DNA of 64,000 bases from Streptomyces antarcticus (GCF_026627255.1 NZ_JAPNLM010000004.1:124001-188000); one strand, 5' to 3'. Shown: positions 17,266 through 26,495, numbered from the stretch's first letter. Notes: generated from the letters alone by a model not told the origin. Made by a program: numbers and translations.

Positions 17266-20200
17266 ATGGCCGCAGGGTTCCGTTTCGAGGTACTGGGCAG
17301 GGTGCGTGCCTACCGGGGTGAGGTCGAGCTGCCGGTGGGTCCACCCCAGCAGCAGGCCCTCCTGTGCCTATTGCTCCTGCGCGCCAACCGGCACGTCTCC
17401 ATGACGCAGATCGTCGAGGCGCTGTGGGCGCAGACGCCGCCGAGCCGGGCCGTCTCCACCGTCCGCACGTACGTCTGGCGGCTGCGCAAGCTGCTCGAAC
17501 CGGAAGGGGACTCACCGACCGTTCTGGAACTGGCCGGCGACGGGTACCGGCTGGCCCTGTGCGACGAGGCGCTGGACCTGCGCCGGGCCGACGTGATGGC
17601 GGCCGAGGCCGCGCGGGCATCGGCCCGCGACCGGATGCCGCAGGCCGAGCGGTTACTGGCGAGCGCATTGAGCCTGTGGCAGGGGGAACCGCTGAGCGGC
17701 GTGCCCGGCCCGTTCGCGGAGCGTCAGCGCTCCCGGCTGGACGAGATGAGGCTGGCCCTCCTGGAGAAGCGCTTCGACCTGGCCCTGGACATGGGCCACC
17801 ACCGCGCCGCCGTACCGGACCTGGTGGAACTCACCGAGGAGCACCCCCTGCGGGAGCGCCCCTACGGACTGCTGATGCGAGCGCTGTACGGGGCCGGCCG
17901 CCAGGCCGACGCCCTGGCGCTGTTCAACCGGGTGCGGGACCTGCTCGTCGTGGAGCAGGGCATCGAGCCGGGCCCGGAACTGTCCGAGGTGCACCGGCGG
18001 ATCCTGGTCGGTGATCCCGCGCTGGCCGGACCCGCCCCGGCGCACGCCGCCGCGCATCCGGGGTGGGGCGCCGACACCGGCGCCGACACCGGCTCCGACA
18101 CCAACACCGGATCCGGCTCCGGCTCCGACACCGGCGCCGACACCGGCGCCGAAACGCGGGCGGAGCCGGAGGGCGACATCGCCACGGAGCGGGAGCCGTC
18201 GCCGCCGGAGCGGCCCGCGTCGGCGCCCGCGCCAGCCGCACGGCCGGTGCCCGCCCAGCTCCCGTACGACGCGCCGGACTTCGTCGGGCGCAGCGAGGAG
18301 GTCGACGCCTGGTACGCCGTGCTGACCGAACCGGTGCGCAGGACCCCGGTCGTGCTGGCCGCCGCCGGAATGGGGGGCGTCGGCAAGACCTCCGTCGCCC
18401 TGCACGTCGCGCACCGGGCCCGCGCCCACTACCCGGACGGGCAGCTGTACGTCGATCTGCGCGGCGGCGGGAGCGACCCGGCGGAACCGGGCTACGTCCT
18501 GGCCGGCTTCCTGGCCTCGCTGGGAGTGCCCGAGGATGAGGTGCCCGACGGGGTCGAGGACCGCTGCCGGCTCTTCCGCTCGGTCGTCGACGGACGGCGG
18601 CTGCTGATCATGCTCGACAACGCCCGGGACGCCGCCCAGGTGAGGGGGCTGATCCCGGGGTCGTCCAGCTGCGCGGTCATCCTCACGAGCCGGTCGCCCC
18701 TGTTCGACCTGCCGCTGACGGCGCAGCTGCTGCTGAAGCCGTTCCGCACCGACGAGGCCCTGGCCCTGCTCGGTGCGATCATCGGGCGGGACCGGCTGGC
18801 CGTGGAGCACGGGGACGCCCTGGAGCTGATCGAGGCCTGCGGTCACCTGCCGCTCGCGGTGCGGATCGTGGCGACCCGGCTCTCGGCGCGGCCGGGCTGG
18901 ACGGTGGCGACGCTGGCCGCGCGGCTGGCGGACGAACATCGGCGCCTCGCCGAACTGCGGGTCGGCGCAATGGCCATCGACGCCGCCTTCGAACTCGGCT
19001 ATGAGCAGCTCACGACCGAGCAGGCACGGGCGTTCCGACTGGTGGCCCTGGCCGGTACGGCCCGCATCGGCATCCCCGCGGCGGCCGCCGTGATCGGTGT
19101 CGACGACTGCACGGCGGAGACCCTGCTGGAATCGCTGACCGATGCCGCGATGCTGGAGTCGGCCACACCGGGGCGCTACGGCTACCACGACCTCGTACGG
19201 GTCTACGCCCGCCAGCAGGCCGTCTCCCACGATCCCGAGGAGGCGGCGGAGGCCCTGGGCCGGCTGTTGGACTTCCTGCTCGCGACGGCCGCCAGCGCCT
19301 ACCTGCACGCGGTCCCCGGAGATCCGGTGGCCGACGTGTTCGGCCCCCTGAGGTCGCGGGGCCTCGACTTCCCGGACGTGCACGCCGGCCGTGCCTGGGT
19401 GGCGGCCGAGGTCGACGGCCTGGTCGCCGCCGCGCTCAGCGCCGTCGCCCCGGGCGTGCCGGACACGGGGCAGGAGCGGCTGGGCAACGCGGTGGACCTG
19501 CTGCTGGCGGTCAGCCCCTTCACCCACGCCGTCTGGGACGACCGGATGGCGCCGGTGGCGCTGGCGCTCGCGGAGGCCGCGGAACGGACCGGCTGCCGGC
19601 GGAGCGTGGGGCGGGCGCGGGTGCTGTGCGGCGGCATAGCACTGCGCGCCGGCAGGGTCGCCGAAGCGGGGCTGCACGCCGGGCTGGCCGCCGAGGCGGC
19701 TCGGGCGGCGGGGGACATCTATGCCCTGCGCCAGGCCCTCAACGACCGCGGTCTGGTGGCGCAGTTCCTGCGCCACTTCGAGGAGGCGGCCGTCTGGTAC
19801 GACGAGGCGATCGCCCTGGCGCACACCCTGGGCCACCGCTCGGGCGCGGCGGTGACGACTGTCAACGCGGCACTGGCCCGCGTGCGCAGCGGACGCCCCG
19901 AGGAGGCCCTTGCCTCCTGCGAGTCGGCCCTGGTGCTGATGCGGGAACTGGATGACAACGTTGTCGCCGCATATGCCCTGTATGTGAGCGCCCTGGCCCT
20001 GCACGAACTGGGCCGGTACGAGGAGGCGGTGGCCCGTTACGGCGAGGCCCTGACCGTGTGTCGTGCGACCGGGCTGCGGGAGCGGGAGGCCCAGGCGCTC
20101 TACCGGCTGGCGGAGACCCTGCGCGCCTCGGGGCGGCATCAGGAGGCGGTGCAGCACGCGGCCTCGGCGATCGCCCGCTGCGAGGAGGCGTGCTCGGAGC

Positions 20201-20406
20201 GGGACCTGGCGCAGGCGCTGGTCGTCATGGGGCGGACGCTGGCCGATCTGGGGGAGGGGGTCCGGGCCAGGGAGCACCTCGAGCGGGCCCGCGGCGTCTT
20301 CACGCGCCTGGGGCTGCCCGATGCGGCGGACGTGGCGAAGCTGCTGGCCGGGCTGGGCGAGGTGCCTTCGCGGAACGGGAGCAGGCTGGTCGACGGCCGC
20401 TCGTGA
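17266..20406 (+). CDS. AfsR/SARP-family transcriptional regulator with TTA codon
   Basis: This 1046-residue protein starts at the ATG at 17266, 9 bases after GGGGAG; an upstream ATG would add unconserved residues. Residues 1-100 form an OmpR-like winged helix ([28 protein letters not shown]) and about 105-250 a bacterial transcriptional activation domain. A Gly/Ser/Asp/Thr repeat linker covers about 266-305, and an NB-ARC ATPase has its P-loop at GMGGVGKTS (about 370). TPR-like repeats fill the C-terminal third. It probably activates the cluster by binding direct repeats at -35 regions. Codon 130 (17653-17655) is TTA, the rare leucine codon that in Streptomyces needs the bldA tRNA, tying expression to development. 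It is the last gene of the rightward unit and ends at a hairpin. Confidence 0.92.
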   Translation: MAAGFRFEVLGRVRAYRGEVELPVGPPQQQALLCLLLLRANRHVSMTQIVEALWAQTPPSRAVSTVRTYVWRLRKLLEPEGDSPTVLELAGDGYRLALCDEALDLRRADVMAAEAARASARDRMPQAERLLASALSLWQGEPLSGVPGPFAERQRSRLDEMRLALLEKRFDLALDMGHHRAAVPDLVELTEEHPLRERPYGLLMRALYGAGRQADALALFNRVRDLLVVEQGIEPGPELSEVHRRILVGDPALAGPAPAHAAAHPGWGADTGADTGSDTNTGSGSGSDTGADTGAETRAEPEGDIATEREPSPPERPASAPAPAARPVPAQLPYDAPDFVGRSEEVDAWYAVLTEPVRRTPVVLAAAGMGGVGKTSVALHVAHRARAHYPDGQLYVDLRGGGSDPAEPGYVLAGFLASLGVPEDEVPDGVEDRCRLFRSVVDGRRLLIMLDNARDAAQVRGLIPGSSSCAVILTSRSPLFDLPLTAQLLLKPFRTDEALALLGAIIGRDRLAVEHGDALELIEACGHLPLAVRIVATRLSARPGWTVATLAARLADEHRRLAELRVGAMAIDAAFELGYEQLTTEQARAFRLVALAGTARIGIPAAAAVIGVDDCTAETLLESLTDAAMLESATPGRYGYHDLVRVYARQQAVSHDPEEAAEALGRLLDFLLATAASAYLHAVPGDPVADVFGPLRSRGLDFPDVHAGRAWVAAEVDGLVAAALSAVAPGVPDTGQERLGNAVDLLLAVSPFTHAVWDDRMAPVALALAEAAERTGCRRSVGRARVLCGGIALRAGRVAEAGLHAGLAAEAARAAGDIYALRQALNDRGLVAQFLRHFEEAAVWYDEAIALAHTLGHRSGAAVTTVNAALARVRSGRPEEALASCESALVLMRELDDNVVAAYALYVSALALHELGRYEEAVARYGEALTVCRATGLREREAQALYRLAETLRASGRHQEAVQHAASAIARCEEACSERDLAQALVVMGRTLADLGEGVRAREHLERARGVFTRLGLPDAADVAKLLAGLGEVPSRNGSRLVDGRS

Positions 20407-20412
20407 CGTGAG

Positions 20413-20459
20413 CCGGAGGCCGCCCGGGCACGGGGGGTCGTTGCCCGGGCGGCCTCCGG
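20413..20459. terminator. Strong bidirectional hairpin terminator
   Basis: A perfect 18-bp inverted repeat (20413-20430 and 20442-20459) with an 11-base loop lies 6 bases after the SARP stop and 11 bases before the convergent small gene at 20471. No U-tract is needed for such hairpins to be annotated in Streptomyces. It marks a likely end of the biosynthetic cluster transcript. Confidence 0.85.
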
Positions 20460-20470
20460 TCCGCCGTGGC

Positions 20471-20671
20471 TCAGCTCGTGATGGCCGTGGGCTGGAACCT
20501 GGAACCGGTGTTGTTGATGTCTTCCGTGGTCATCTCCCCGGTGTCCTCACCGGCCACGGAGGTGTGCACACCACCCGCCGTCGGGGCGGGCGGCTGGCCG
20601 GCGGCGCCCAGAGCGGTCGCGGCGAGCAGTGCCAGGCAGAGCGCGGTACAGGTGCGGAAGAGCTTCGACAT
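20471..20671 (-). CDS. Small secreted peptide (66 residues) downstream of an XRE-TPR regulator
   Basis: The ATG at 20671 has AAGGAG 9 bases upstream and is preferred over the ATG at 20698, which would add nine polar residues before the signal sequence. The N-terminus MSKLFRTCTALCLALLAATALGAAG is a typical Sec signal peptide with a likely cut after an Ala/Gly stretch. The remaining 40 residues are polar and end in EDINNTGSRFQPTAITS, with no cysteines. No family is recognised. It is the second of two tiny leftward genes after the XRE-TPR regulator, so it may be a precursor of a signalling peptide; this is inference. Confidence 0.6.
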   Translation of the reverse strand: MSKLFRTCTALCLALLAATALGAAGQPPAPTAGGVHTSVAGEDTGEMTTEDINNTGSRFQPTAITS

Positions 20672-20752
20672 GAGGTGGTTCTCCTTGACTGTCACCACCG
20701 GTGGTCTGCCGGCGGTGTGGAGCGGGTGATACGCGACTGTCGACGGGGTTCG

Positions 20753-20968
20753 TCAGCAGCAGAGGGGGATGTCGTCGCTGGTCGGGCCGCCGGCCACACG
20801 GGTCAGGGCGTCGCCGAACTGCGGTGCGGGCACGGTGGCGAGGGGGACGGAGAGCAGAGTCAGCAGCAGTGCCATCGCCAGTACCCGGGCGGGACGGCGA
20901 CGGAGCGGGTCGGTGACCGGTCGGCCGTACGGAGCTGCACCGGCGGGGAGGCGGGGTACGTGCGGCAT
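20753..20968 (-). CDS. Small membrane or secreted peptide (71 residues) ending in Cys-Cys
   Basis: The first 28 residues are basic and proline-rich, followed by one hydrophobic segment ARVLAMALLLTLLSVPLATV (about 27-46) and a tail ending in GGPTSDDIPLCC. The arrangement fits a signal peptide with a long n-region or a single membrane anchor. The start has only a weak purine-rich ribosome-binding sequence. It lies between the XRE-TPR regulator and the other small peptide gene, all leftward. No family is recognised; the two terminal cysteines are unusual and could be modified or form a disulfide. Confidence 0.5.
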   Translation of the reverse strand: MPHVPRLPAGAAPYGRPVTDPLRRRPARVLAMALLLTLLSVPLATVPAPQFGDALTRVAGGPTSDDIPLCC

Positions 20969-21010
20969 GCGGTGCGTCTCTCTCGTCGGGGAGGAAAGCC
21001 GGTGTGCGGC

Positions 21011-21105
21011 GCCGGGGACGGCGACCGCCGTCCCCCCTTCTTCGCCGTCTCCTCCGACCTTAGGCGTCGGTGATCAACGACCGATCTATCGATCGATCTA
21101 CGGCT
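21011..21105 (-). promoter_or_regulatory. Regulatory spacer between the XRE-TPR regulator and the small peptide genes
   Basis: Two elements are visible. A hairpin with a 9-bp stem and 4-base loop is at 21014-21035 (GGGGACGGC / GCCGTCCCC). A short A/T-containing block at 21080-21102 carries two CGATCTA copies 12 bp apart around a TCGATCGA palindrome. The hairpin may be an attenuator or terminator and the block a protein-binding site for the leftward peptide genes. No standard -35/-10 pair is convincing. Confidence 0.35.
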
Positions 21106-21125
21106 CCGCCGCCCGCTCCTCCTGC

Positions 21126-22523
21126 TCAGCCCGCCCGGCGCCCGGCGGCCCGGTCAGGCCGGCCCGTGGTCCCCGGGGCGCCGGCCGGGGACAGGGAGGA
21201 TCCGCCCGCCGTCGGGAGGAGGCTGCTGCGCTGGCCGAGGCACCGCAGGCTCTGGCGGTAGGCCCAGACGGCGCGCTCGGCGCGTCCGGAGCGCTCCAGG
21301 AGTTCCCCGAGGTCGTTCCAGGCGGAAGCCGCCTGCCGGTCCGCCTCGGACGCCTCCAGCAGCAGCGCGGCGCGCTCGCTGCCCTCCTCGGCCGCCGCGG
21401 TGTCACCGAGTTGCAGCTGGGAGCCCGCCAGCACCAGGAGGGTGCGCGCCGTTTCCAGCCGGTGTCCGGTGCCGAGGAGTTCGAGGGAGCGGCGCGCGTG
21501 CTGCTCCGCCTCGCGGGGGTTGCCCTCCAGCAGGCAGGCCCGGGCCAGCGCGGTCTCGCAGTACGCCATGTCCACCGTGCTGCCGTGGCTGGCCAGGTTC
21601 TCGGCGCTGCGCGTCAGCTGTGACTTGGCCTCCGCGATGTCGGCGGTCTCCGACTGCATAAGCACCGACGCGTAGGCGTTGCGCAGCCGCGACAGCGCAC
21701 GGGCGTCGTCCCCCTCGGAGTAGATGGCCAGGGCGCGTTCCAGCAGCAGGAGGGCGTCGGCGGAGGCTCCGCTGCGGTGTGCCACCGCTCCGGCGTTCCA
21801 GTACGCGGCTCCCAGGGCCTTGCGGTCCTTGATGCCCTCGGCCTCCTCGATGGCGGTGCGCGCCAGGAAGGCGGCGCGGTGCAGGTCGCCGCGTTCGCAG
21901 TACAGACCGACGAGCGTGGCCAGCAGTTCGACGCCCAGCACGGTCGAGGTGAGCCGCAGCTGCCGGGCCTCCTCCAGGGTGGTGGTGGCCAGGTCGATCG
22001 CATGGGCCAGGTCGCCCGTCTCGCGGTAGCAGCGGCACAGGGCCACCGCCACCGTGAGCCGCGGGACCAGGGACTGCCCGTAGCCGGCGTGGTCCAGCAG
22101 GGCTTGATAGCGGTCGGTGGCCTCCTCCAGCCGGCCGGCGTGCTCCAGGGCCTGGGCCACGCCGTACTCGGCGGTCAGCCGGATGCCCTCCTGCCCCGCC
22201 CGGGCGGCCTTGTCGCGGACGGCGGTGTAGGTCGCGAGCGCGGTTTCGGGGTCGCCGTTGCGCAGGCTGATCTCCGCGTAGCGCAGGTCAGTCTGGGGGA
22301 TGTCGTGGCGTTCGGGCGCCAGGAGTTCCAGCAGGTGCTCGGGACCGCAGCCCAGGCGGGCGGCGATCTGCTCCAGCACTTCCGGGGACGGGGTCCGCTT
22401 GCCCGCCTCCAGCAGGGAGATGTAGCTCGCCGAGAGGTTGTCGCCGGCCAGGTCCATCTGTGACAGTCCCGCTTCACGGCGCAACCGACGGATCCGTGAC
22501 CCCAGAGTCTGCGATTCCGTCAT
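21126..22523 (-). CDS. XRE-family regulator with TPR domain
   Basis: This 465-residue protein has an N-terminal XRE helix-turn-helix (about 8-65: SRIRRLRREAGLSQMDLAG, ASYISLLEAGKRTPSPEVLE) followed by TPR-like helical repeats to about residue 430 and a disordered tail. The ATG has AAGGGGAAA about 6 bases upstream. This layout is that of RRNPP-type regulators (Rgg, PlcR, PrgX), whose TPR domain binds a peptide pheromone, and also of several Streptomyces developmental regulators. Two tiny genes for exported peptides follow on the same strand. The upstream region has two 10-bp direct repeats that could be its own operator. No ligand or target can be read from the sequence. Confidence 0.88.
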   Translation of the reverse strand: MTESQTLGSRIRRLRREAGLSQMDLAGDNLSASYISLLEAGKRTPSPEVLEQIAARLGCGPEHLLELLAPERHDIPQTDLRYAEISLRNGDPETALATYTAVRDKAARAGQEGIRLTAEYGVAQALEHAGRLEEATDRYQALLDHAGYGQSLVPRLTVAVALCRCYRETGDLAHAIDLATTTLEEARQLRLTSTVLGVELLATLVGLYCERGDLHRAAFLARTAIEEAEGIKDRKALGAAYWNAGAVAHRSGASADALLLLERALAIYSEGDDARALSRLRNAYASVLMQSETADIAEAKSQLTRSAENLASHGSTVDMAYCETALARACLLEGNPREAEQHARRSLELLGTGHRLETARTLLVLAGSQLQLGDTAAAEEGSERAALLLEASEADRQAASAWNDLGELLERSGRAERAVWAYRQSLRCLGQRSSLLPTAGGSSLSPAGAPGTTGRPDRAAGRRAG

Positions 22524-22564
22524 GGCGATTTCCCCTTGCGTGAGACCGGCGGCGTACAGCGGGT

Positions 22565-22585
22565 GTGAATATGCAGTGAATATAC
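22565..22585. promoter_or_regulatory. Direct repeats upstream of the XRE-TPR gene, possible operator
   Basis: GTGAATATGC (22565-22574) and GTGAATATAC (22576-22585) are spaced 11 bp apart, 42-62 bases upstream of the leftward ATG at 22523. They form an A/T-rich block in very G/C-rich DNA. On the leftward strand a TTGACC lies at 22593-22588. Helical phasing of 11 bp suggests binding of a protein to one face of the DNA; autoregulation is a guess. Confidence 0.4.
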
Positions 22586-23312
22586 TCGGTCAATGCCGGA
22601 CCGGGCCAGGGCTCGCGTGCATTCCCGGTGGGCGCGTCCGTCGACTCGGCGGCCGGCCGGCCTGCGGCCCCCCAGATGTCGCGGCTGCTCCGCGGAACCG
22701 TCCTCCCTGCCCGGGCGGGTGCGGGGGGAGGGCGGGCACGTCGGTAAAGGGGATACGCCCGGAGTCTCGCTGCGTGAGTCAAGTGATTCTGTCAATAATG
22801 CCGCAAAATGGTCAGCCTCGACGTAGGGCCCCGAGCGCCGGTGGATATACGGAAACGTCGAAGTGACGTAACCAGAATTATTGACTCCACTCGGAAATCG
22901 TTTCGCATTTGCGGTGACGGGGCCGCTTCGAACCGGAGACGGTGCGGACGGCCGCTCCGGTTGCGGCTGTCCGGCGGCCGGACCGGGCAGTCCACCGGTG
23001 CCTTCCGGCCGCGCGACGGAGGGGTGGCAAGCGGGGCCGGCAGGAGGCACACGAGCCTTTTCGACGCGTACGACCAGCTCCGGCGCCTGAGGGAGCACAA
23101 CCCGGACGTGGACCGGCTGATCCACGCGGCGGTCACGCGGGCGCGATCCCGTCGGACGCCCAAGCCCCGCACGACGGCCTTCACCTCCGCATGATCAGGG
23201 ACGGCGAGGCCGCGCCGGAGGGCATCAACGCCCCGCACCGGGCCGTGCCCCCGTCCGCCCCCACCGGCTCCCCCCGGAACGCCGCGCCGCTGCGTCGCGG
23301 GCCCGCGCAGCC
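22586..23312. other. Gene-poor spacer with an A/T-rich island
   Basis: No convincing gene was found on either strand. Bases about 22780-22915 are strikingly A/T-rich for this genome and include GTCAATAATG, AATTATTGACTCC and ATCGTTTCGCATTTG. A possible coding remnant ends at 23194 in a frame reading SLFDAYDQLRRLREHNPDVD, but no start or family could be assigned. The A/T-rich part might be a promoter region whose gene has been lost, or transferred DNA. Confidence 0.4.
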
Positions 23313-23315
23313 CCC

Positions 23316-24482
23316 GGGACCGCCGCCCGCGGGGCCGCCCGGAAGCGCGCACCGCGCTCCGCGCACGGACCGTTCGAACCGTCGCCGCACCGGGCGGACC
23401 CGGTGGAGGTGATCGAGGGGCAGTCCGCCACCCGGGTCCAGGAGCTGGTGCCGATCCGCTACGGCCGGATGGCGGAGTCACCGTTCCGCTTCTACCGGGG
23501 CGCCGCGGCGATCACGGCCGGCGACCTGGCGGTCGCACCCGACTCGGGCATCCGGGTCCAGCTCTGCGGCGACGCCCATCTGCTGAACTTCCGGCTGCTA
23601 GGGCCCCCGTGGCGCAACCTGCTGTTCGACATCAACGACTTCGACGAGACGCTGCCCGGACCGTGGGAATGGGACGTCAAACGGCTCGCGACCAGCCTCG
23701 TCATCGCGGGGCGCGAGAACGGCTTCTCCGACCGGGAGCGCGCGGAGATCGCACGGTCGGCGGTGCGCGCCTACCGCGAGCAGATGCGCGCCTTCGCCGG
23801 GATGGGCAACCTCGACGTCTGGTACGCCCGGGTCGACGAGGCGCAGTTCCAGGCGCCGGCGGAGGGCGCACTGCACACCCGCGGGCGCAAGAACGTGTCC
23901 GAGGCGCTGCACAAGGCGCGCGGCCGCGACAGCCGGCAGGCGTTCGAGAAGCTCACCGAGGTCGTCGGCGGCCACCGCCGCTTCGCCGCGGTCCCGCAGC
24001 TGATCACGCCGGTCTCCCAGCTGATGCCGGACCAGGAGCGCAACGCGCTCGACGGGCAGATCCGGTCCCTGGTGGAGCGGTACGGGCGCAGCCTCCAGAC
24101 GGACCGCAGGCACCTGCTGCGGCAGTACACCGTCGTGGACATGGCCCGCAAGGTGGTGGGCGTCGGGAGCGTCGGCATGCGCTGCCGGGTCGTGCTGCTG
24201 CTCGGCCGCGACGGGCAGGACCCGCTGATCCTGCAGGCCAAGGAGGCGAGTGACTCCGTGCTCGCCGCGCACGCCGGAGCCAGTGCGTACGCCACCCGCC
24301 CGGCCCCGCCGAGGTGGCCCCCCGCCGCACGGAGCATGCCGCGTGGCCGCGGTGGCACACCCCGCCCGGCCAGCGGTGGCACGCGCCGCCCGGCCAGCGG
24401 TGGCACGCGCCGCCCGGCCAGCGGTGGCACGCGCCGCGCCGGCTGCGGCCGACTGGCCCTCGAGGGGCGCGCTTTCGGGTGA
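23316..24482 (+). pseudogene. Decayed DUF2252 family gene
   Basis: The frame from about 23340 matches the DUF2252 N-terminus (RKRAPRSAHGPFEP then ATRVQELVPIRYGRMAESPFRFYRGAA) and continues through FDINDFDETLPGPWEWDVKRLATSLV to LILQAKEASDSVLAAHAG. No ATG or GTG lies in frame before 23403, which is inside the conserved region. After about 24290 family similarity stops and the frame runs into a 24-bp tandem repeat encoding TRRPASGG units, ending at 24482. Full-length members have roughly 430-450 residues, so both ends appear damaged and the C-terminal third is missing. DUF2252 proteins resemble small-molecule kinases; activity here is unlikely. Confidence 0.72.
24363..24434. repeat. Three exact copies of a 24-bp tandem repeat
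   Basis: A 24-bp unit beginning CGCCCGGCCAGCGGTGGCAC is present three times (24363, 24387, 24411), with partial copies on both sides. It sits where the DUF2252 sequence loses similarity. In another frame it would encode PPGQRWHA repeats, but no start or family supports a gene there. Confidence 0.85.
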
Positions 24483-24609
24483 CACCACCGCTCGGCGCCG
24501 GGCGCGTCCCCGCCGGCGTACCCGAGCATCTCAGGCGGCCGGTCATGTTCCGGTCATGATCAGCCGGGGCGCACGGCGCCCCGGAACCGGGCAGCCGCTG
24601 GGAGATCAC

Positions 24610-26379
24610 GTGCACGTCCTGCTCGTCGCGAGCGCGTTCAACAGCCTTACCCAGCGGGTCCACGCCGAACTGCGCGACCACGGCCACAGCGTGGCGGTCG
24701 AGCTCGCCCTGCCCCACGTCTCCCTGACCGAGGCCGTCGACCGCCATCAGCCCGACCTGGTCCTCGCGCCGATGCTGCGCACGGCCGTCCCCGAGGAGGT
24801 GTGGGCCGCCCGTACCTGCCTGATCGTCCACCCCGGCCCGCTCGGCGACCGCGGACCCTCCTCCCTCGACTGGGCCGTGCGCGACCGGGCCGCCAGCTGG
24901 GGCGTCACCGTCCTCCAGGCCGAGGCGGAGATGGACGCCGGACCCGTCTGGGCCACGGCCGACTGCCCCGTCCCGCCGGTCGGCAAGAGCGACCTGTACC
25001 GCGGTGAGATCGCCGACGCCGCGCTGCGGGCCGTCCTGCTCGCCGTCGGCCGGTTCGCCTCCGGCGCGTACGTCCCGCGGCCGCAGGCCACCGGCATCGC
25101 GCGCCCCGCGATGCGCCAGGACAGCCGCCGCATCGACTGGGAGGCCGACTCCACCGAGCGGGTGCTGGGCGCGCTGCGGGCCGCCGACTCGCAGCCCGGC
25201 GTACGGGACGAACTGCTCGGCGCCGAGTGGCACCTGCACGGCGGCCACCCCGAGGACCGGCTGCGCGGCCGCCCCGGGGAGCTGCTCGCCACCCGGGCGG
25301 GCGCGATCTGCCGGGCCACCGCCGACGGAGCCGTCTGGATCCCCGAGCTCCGGGCCCCCCGCATCCCGGGCGGGCCCGCCACTCCCCGACTCCCCGCCAC
25401 GACGGTCCTCGCCGACCGGCTGCCCCCGCTGCCCGAGCACCCGGCGCCGTTCCCCACCGACCCGCGGCGCCGCACCTGGTCCGACATCGGCTACCGCGAG
25501 GAGGGGGCGACCGGCTTCCTGTCGTTCTCGTTCCCCGGCGGCGCGATGAGCACCGCGCACTGCCGGCGCCTGCTGGACGCCTACCGGGCCGCCTGCGCCC
25601 GCCCCACCTCGGTCCTCGTCCTCGGCGGCGGCCGCGACTTCTTCTCCAACGGCATCCACCTCGGCGTCATCGATTCGGCCGCCGACCCGGCCGCGGAGTC
25701 CTGGGCCAACATCAACGCCATCGACGACCTGGTCGAAGCCGTCCTCACCACCACCGACCGGCTCGTCGTCGCCGCCCTCGGGGGGAACGCCGCCGCCGGC
25801 GGGGCCATGCTCGCCCTCGCGGCCGACGAGGTCTGGTGCCGCTCCGGCGCGGTCCTGAACCCGCACTACCGCCTCATGGGCCTGACCGGCTCCGAGTTCT
25901 GGACGTACACCCTGCCCCGCCGCGTCGGCACCGGCGTCGCCGAGCGCCTCACCACCGAGGCGCTGCCGCTGAGCGCGGAGGCCGCGCTGCGGCTCGGCCT
26001 GGTCGACCGTACGGTCCCGTGCGCCCCGGGGGCCTTCGCCGCGGAGACGGCGCTGCTCGCGTCCCGCCTGGCGGCGTTCCCCGCCACGCCCGCCCGGATC
26101 GCGGCGAAGAAGGCCCGGCGCGAGCGCGACGAGGCGGACCGGCCGCTCGCCGCCTACCGCGCGGCGGAGCTGGCCCCGATGCGCGCGACCTTCGACGATC
26201 CCGCCGCCCCGTACCACGCCCTGCGCCGGGCCTTCGTGCGCAAGGAGACCCCGGCCGGCACCCCGCCCCACCTCGCGCGGGCCGTGCCGGGACGGCACAC
26301 GGCGCCGCTGCCCTCCCGGGGGCGGCCGTTCACCGCAATGGCCGTACATGACGAGGCACGGGAGACGCCGGGCTGTTAG
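24610..26379 (+). CDS. hypX: HypX, hydrogenase maturation protein (formyltransferase-enoyl-CoA hydratase fusion)
   Basis: The GTG at 24610 with GGGAG 5 bases upstream gives a 589-residue protein starting HVLLVASAFNSLTQRVHAEL, the usual HypX N-terminus. Residues 1-290 are a formyl-tetrahydrofolate-transferase-like domain (LIVHPGPLGDRGPSSLDW) and about 320-570 an enoyl-CoA hydratase/crotonase domain (VLVLGGGRDFFSNGIHLG, AALGGNAAAGGAM). HypX makes the CO ligand of the [NiFe] site from formyl-tetrahydrofolate, which lets the hydrogenase be matured in air. It is the first gene of the hydrogenase locus, 116 bp before the small subunit. Two copies of CCGGTCATG 11 bp apart (24539-24558) precede it and may be regulatory. 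Confidence 0.92.
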   Translation: MHVLLVASAFNSLTQRVHAELRDHGHSVAVELALPHVSLTEAVDRHQPDLVLAPMLRTAVPEEVWAARTCLIVHPGPLGDRGPSSLDWAVRDRAASWGVTVLQAEAEMDAGPVWATADCPVPPVGKSDLYRGEIADAALRAVLLAVGRFASGAYVPRPQATGIARPAMRQDSRRIDWEADSTERVLGALRAADSQPGVRDELLGAEWHLHGGHPEDRLRGRPGELLATRAGAICRATADGAVWIPELRAPRIPGGPATPRLPATTVLADRLPPLPEHPAPFPTDPRRRTWSDIGYREEGATGFLSFSFPGGAMSTAHCRRLLDAYRAACARPTSVLVLGGGRDFFSNGIHLGVIDSAADPAAESWANINAIDDLVEAVLTTTDRLVVAALGGNAAAGGAMLALAADEVWCRSGAVLNPHYRLMGLTGSEFWTYTLPRRVGTGVAERLTTEALPLSAEAALRLGLVDRTVPCAPGAFAAETALLASRLAAFPATPARIAAKKARRERDEADRPLAAYRAAELAPMRATFDDPAAPYHALRRAFVRKETPAGTPPHLARAVPGRHTAPLPSRGRPFTAMAVHDEARETPGC

Positions 26380-26495
26380 CAAGAAAGGTGAGGCCGAACG
26401 CGCGGCCCCGCCGCGCCCCTCCCCGGGGCGCTCCGCCTCCCCGCCCCCCGACCGCCCCGAAACCCTTCCTGAACCCCTCCCCGAGGAGGAAACCC

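Noticed and set aside
20769..22463. Long rightward open frames opposite the XRE-TPR and peptide genes
   Set aside because: They are antisense shadows caused by high G/C codon bias; the leftward frames have domains and ribosome-binding sequences.
22808..23194. Possible small gene ending near 23194
   Set aside because: A helical-looking stretch is present, but no start, ribosome-binding sequence or family could be supported.
24314..24559. Frame with repeated PPGQRWHA units
   Set aside because: It is a frame reading of the 24-bp DNA repeat at the end of the decayed DUF2252 gene; no start signal or family.
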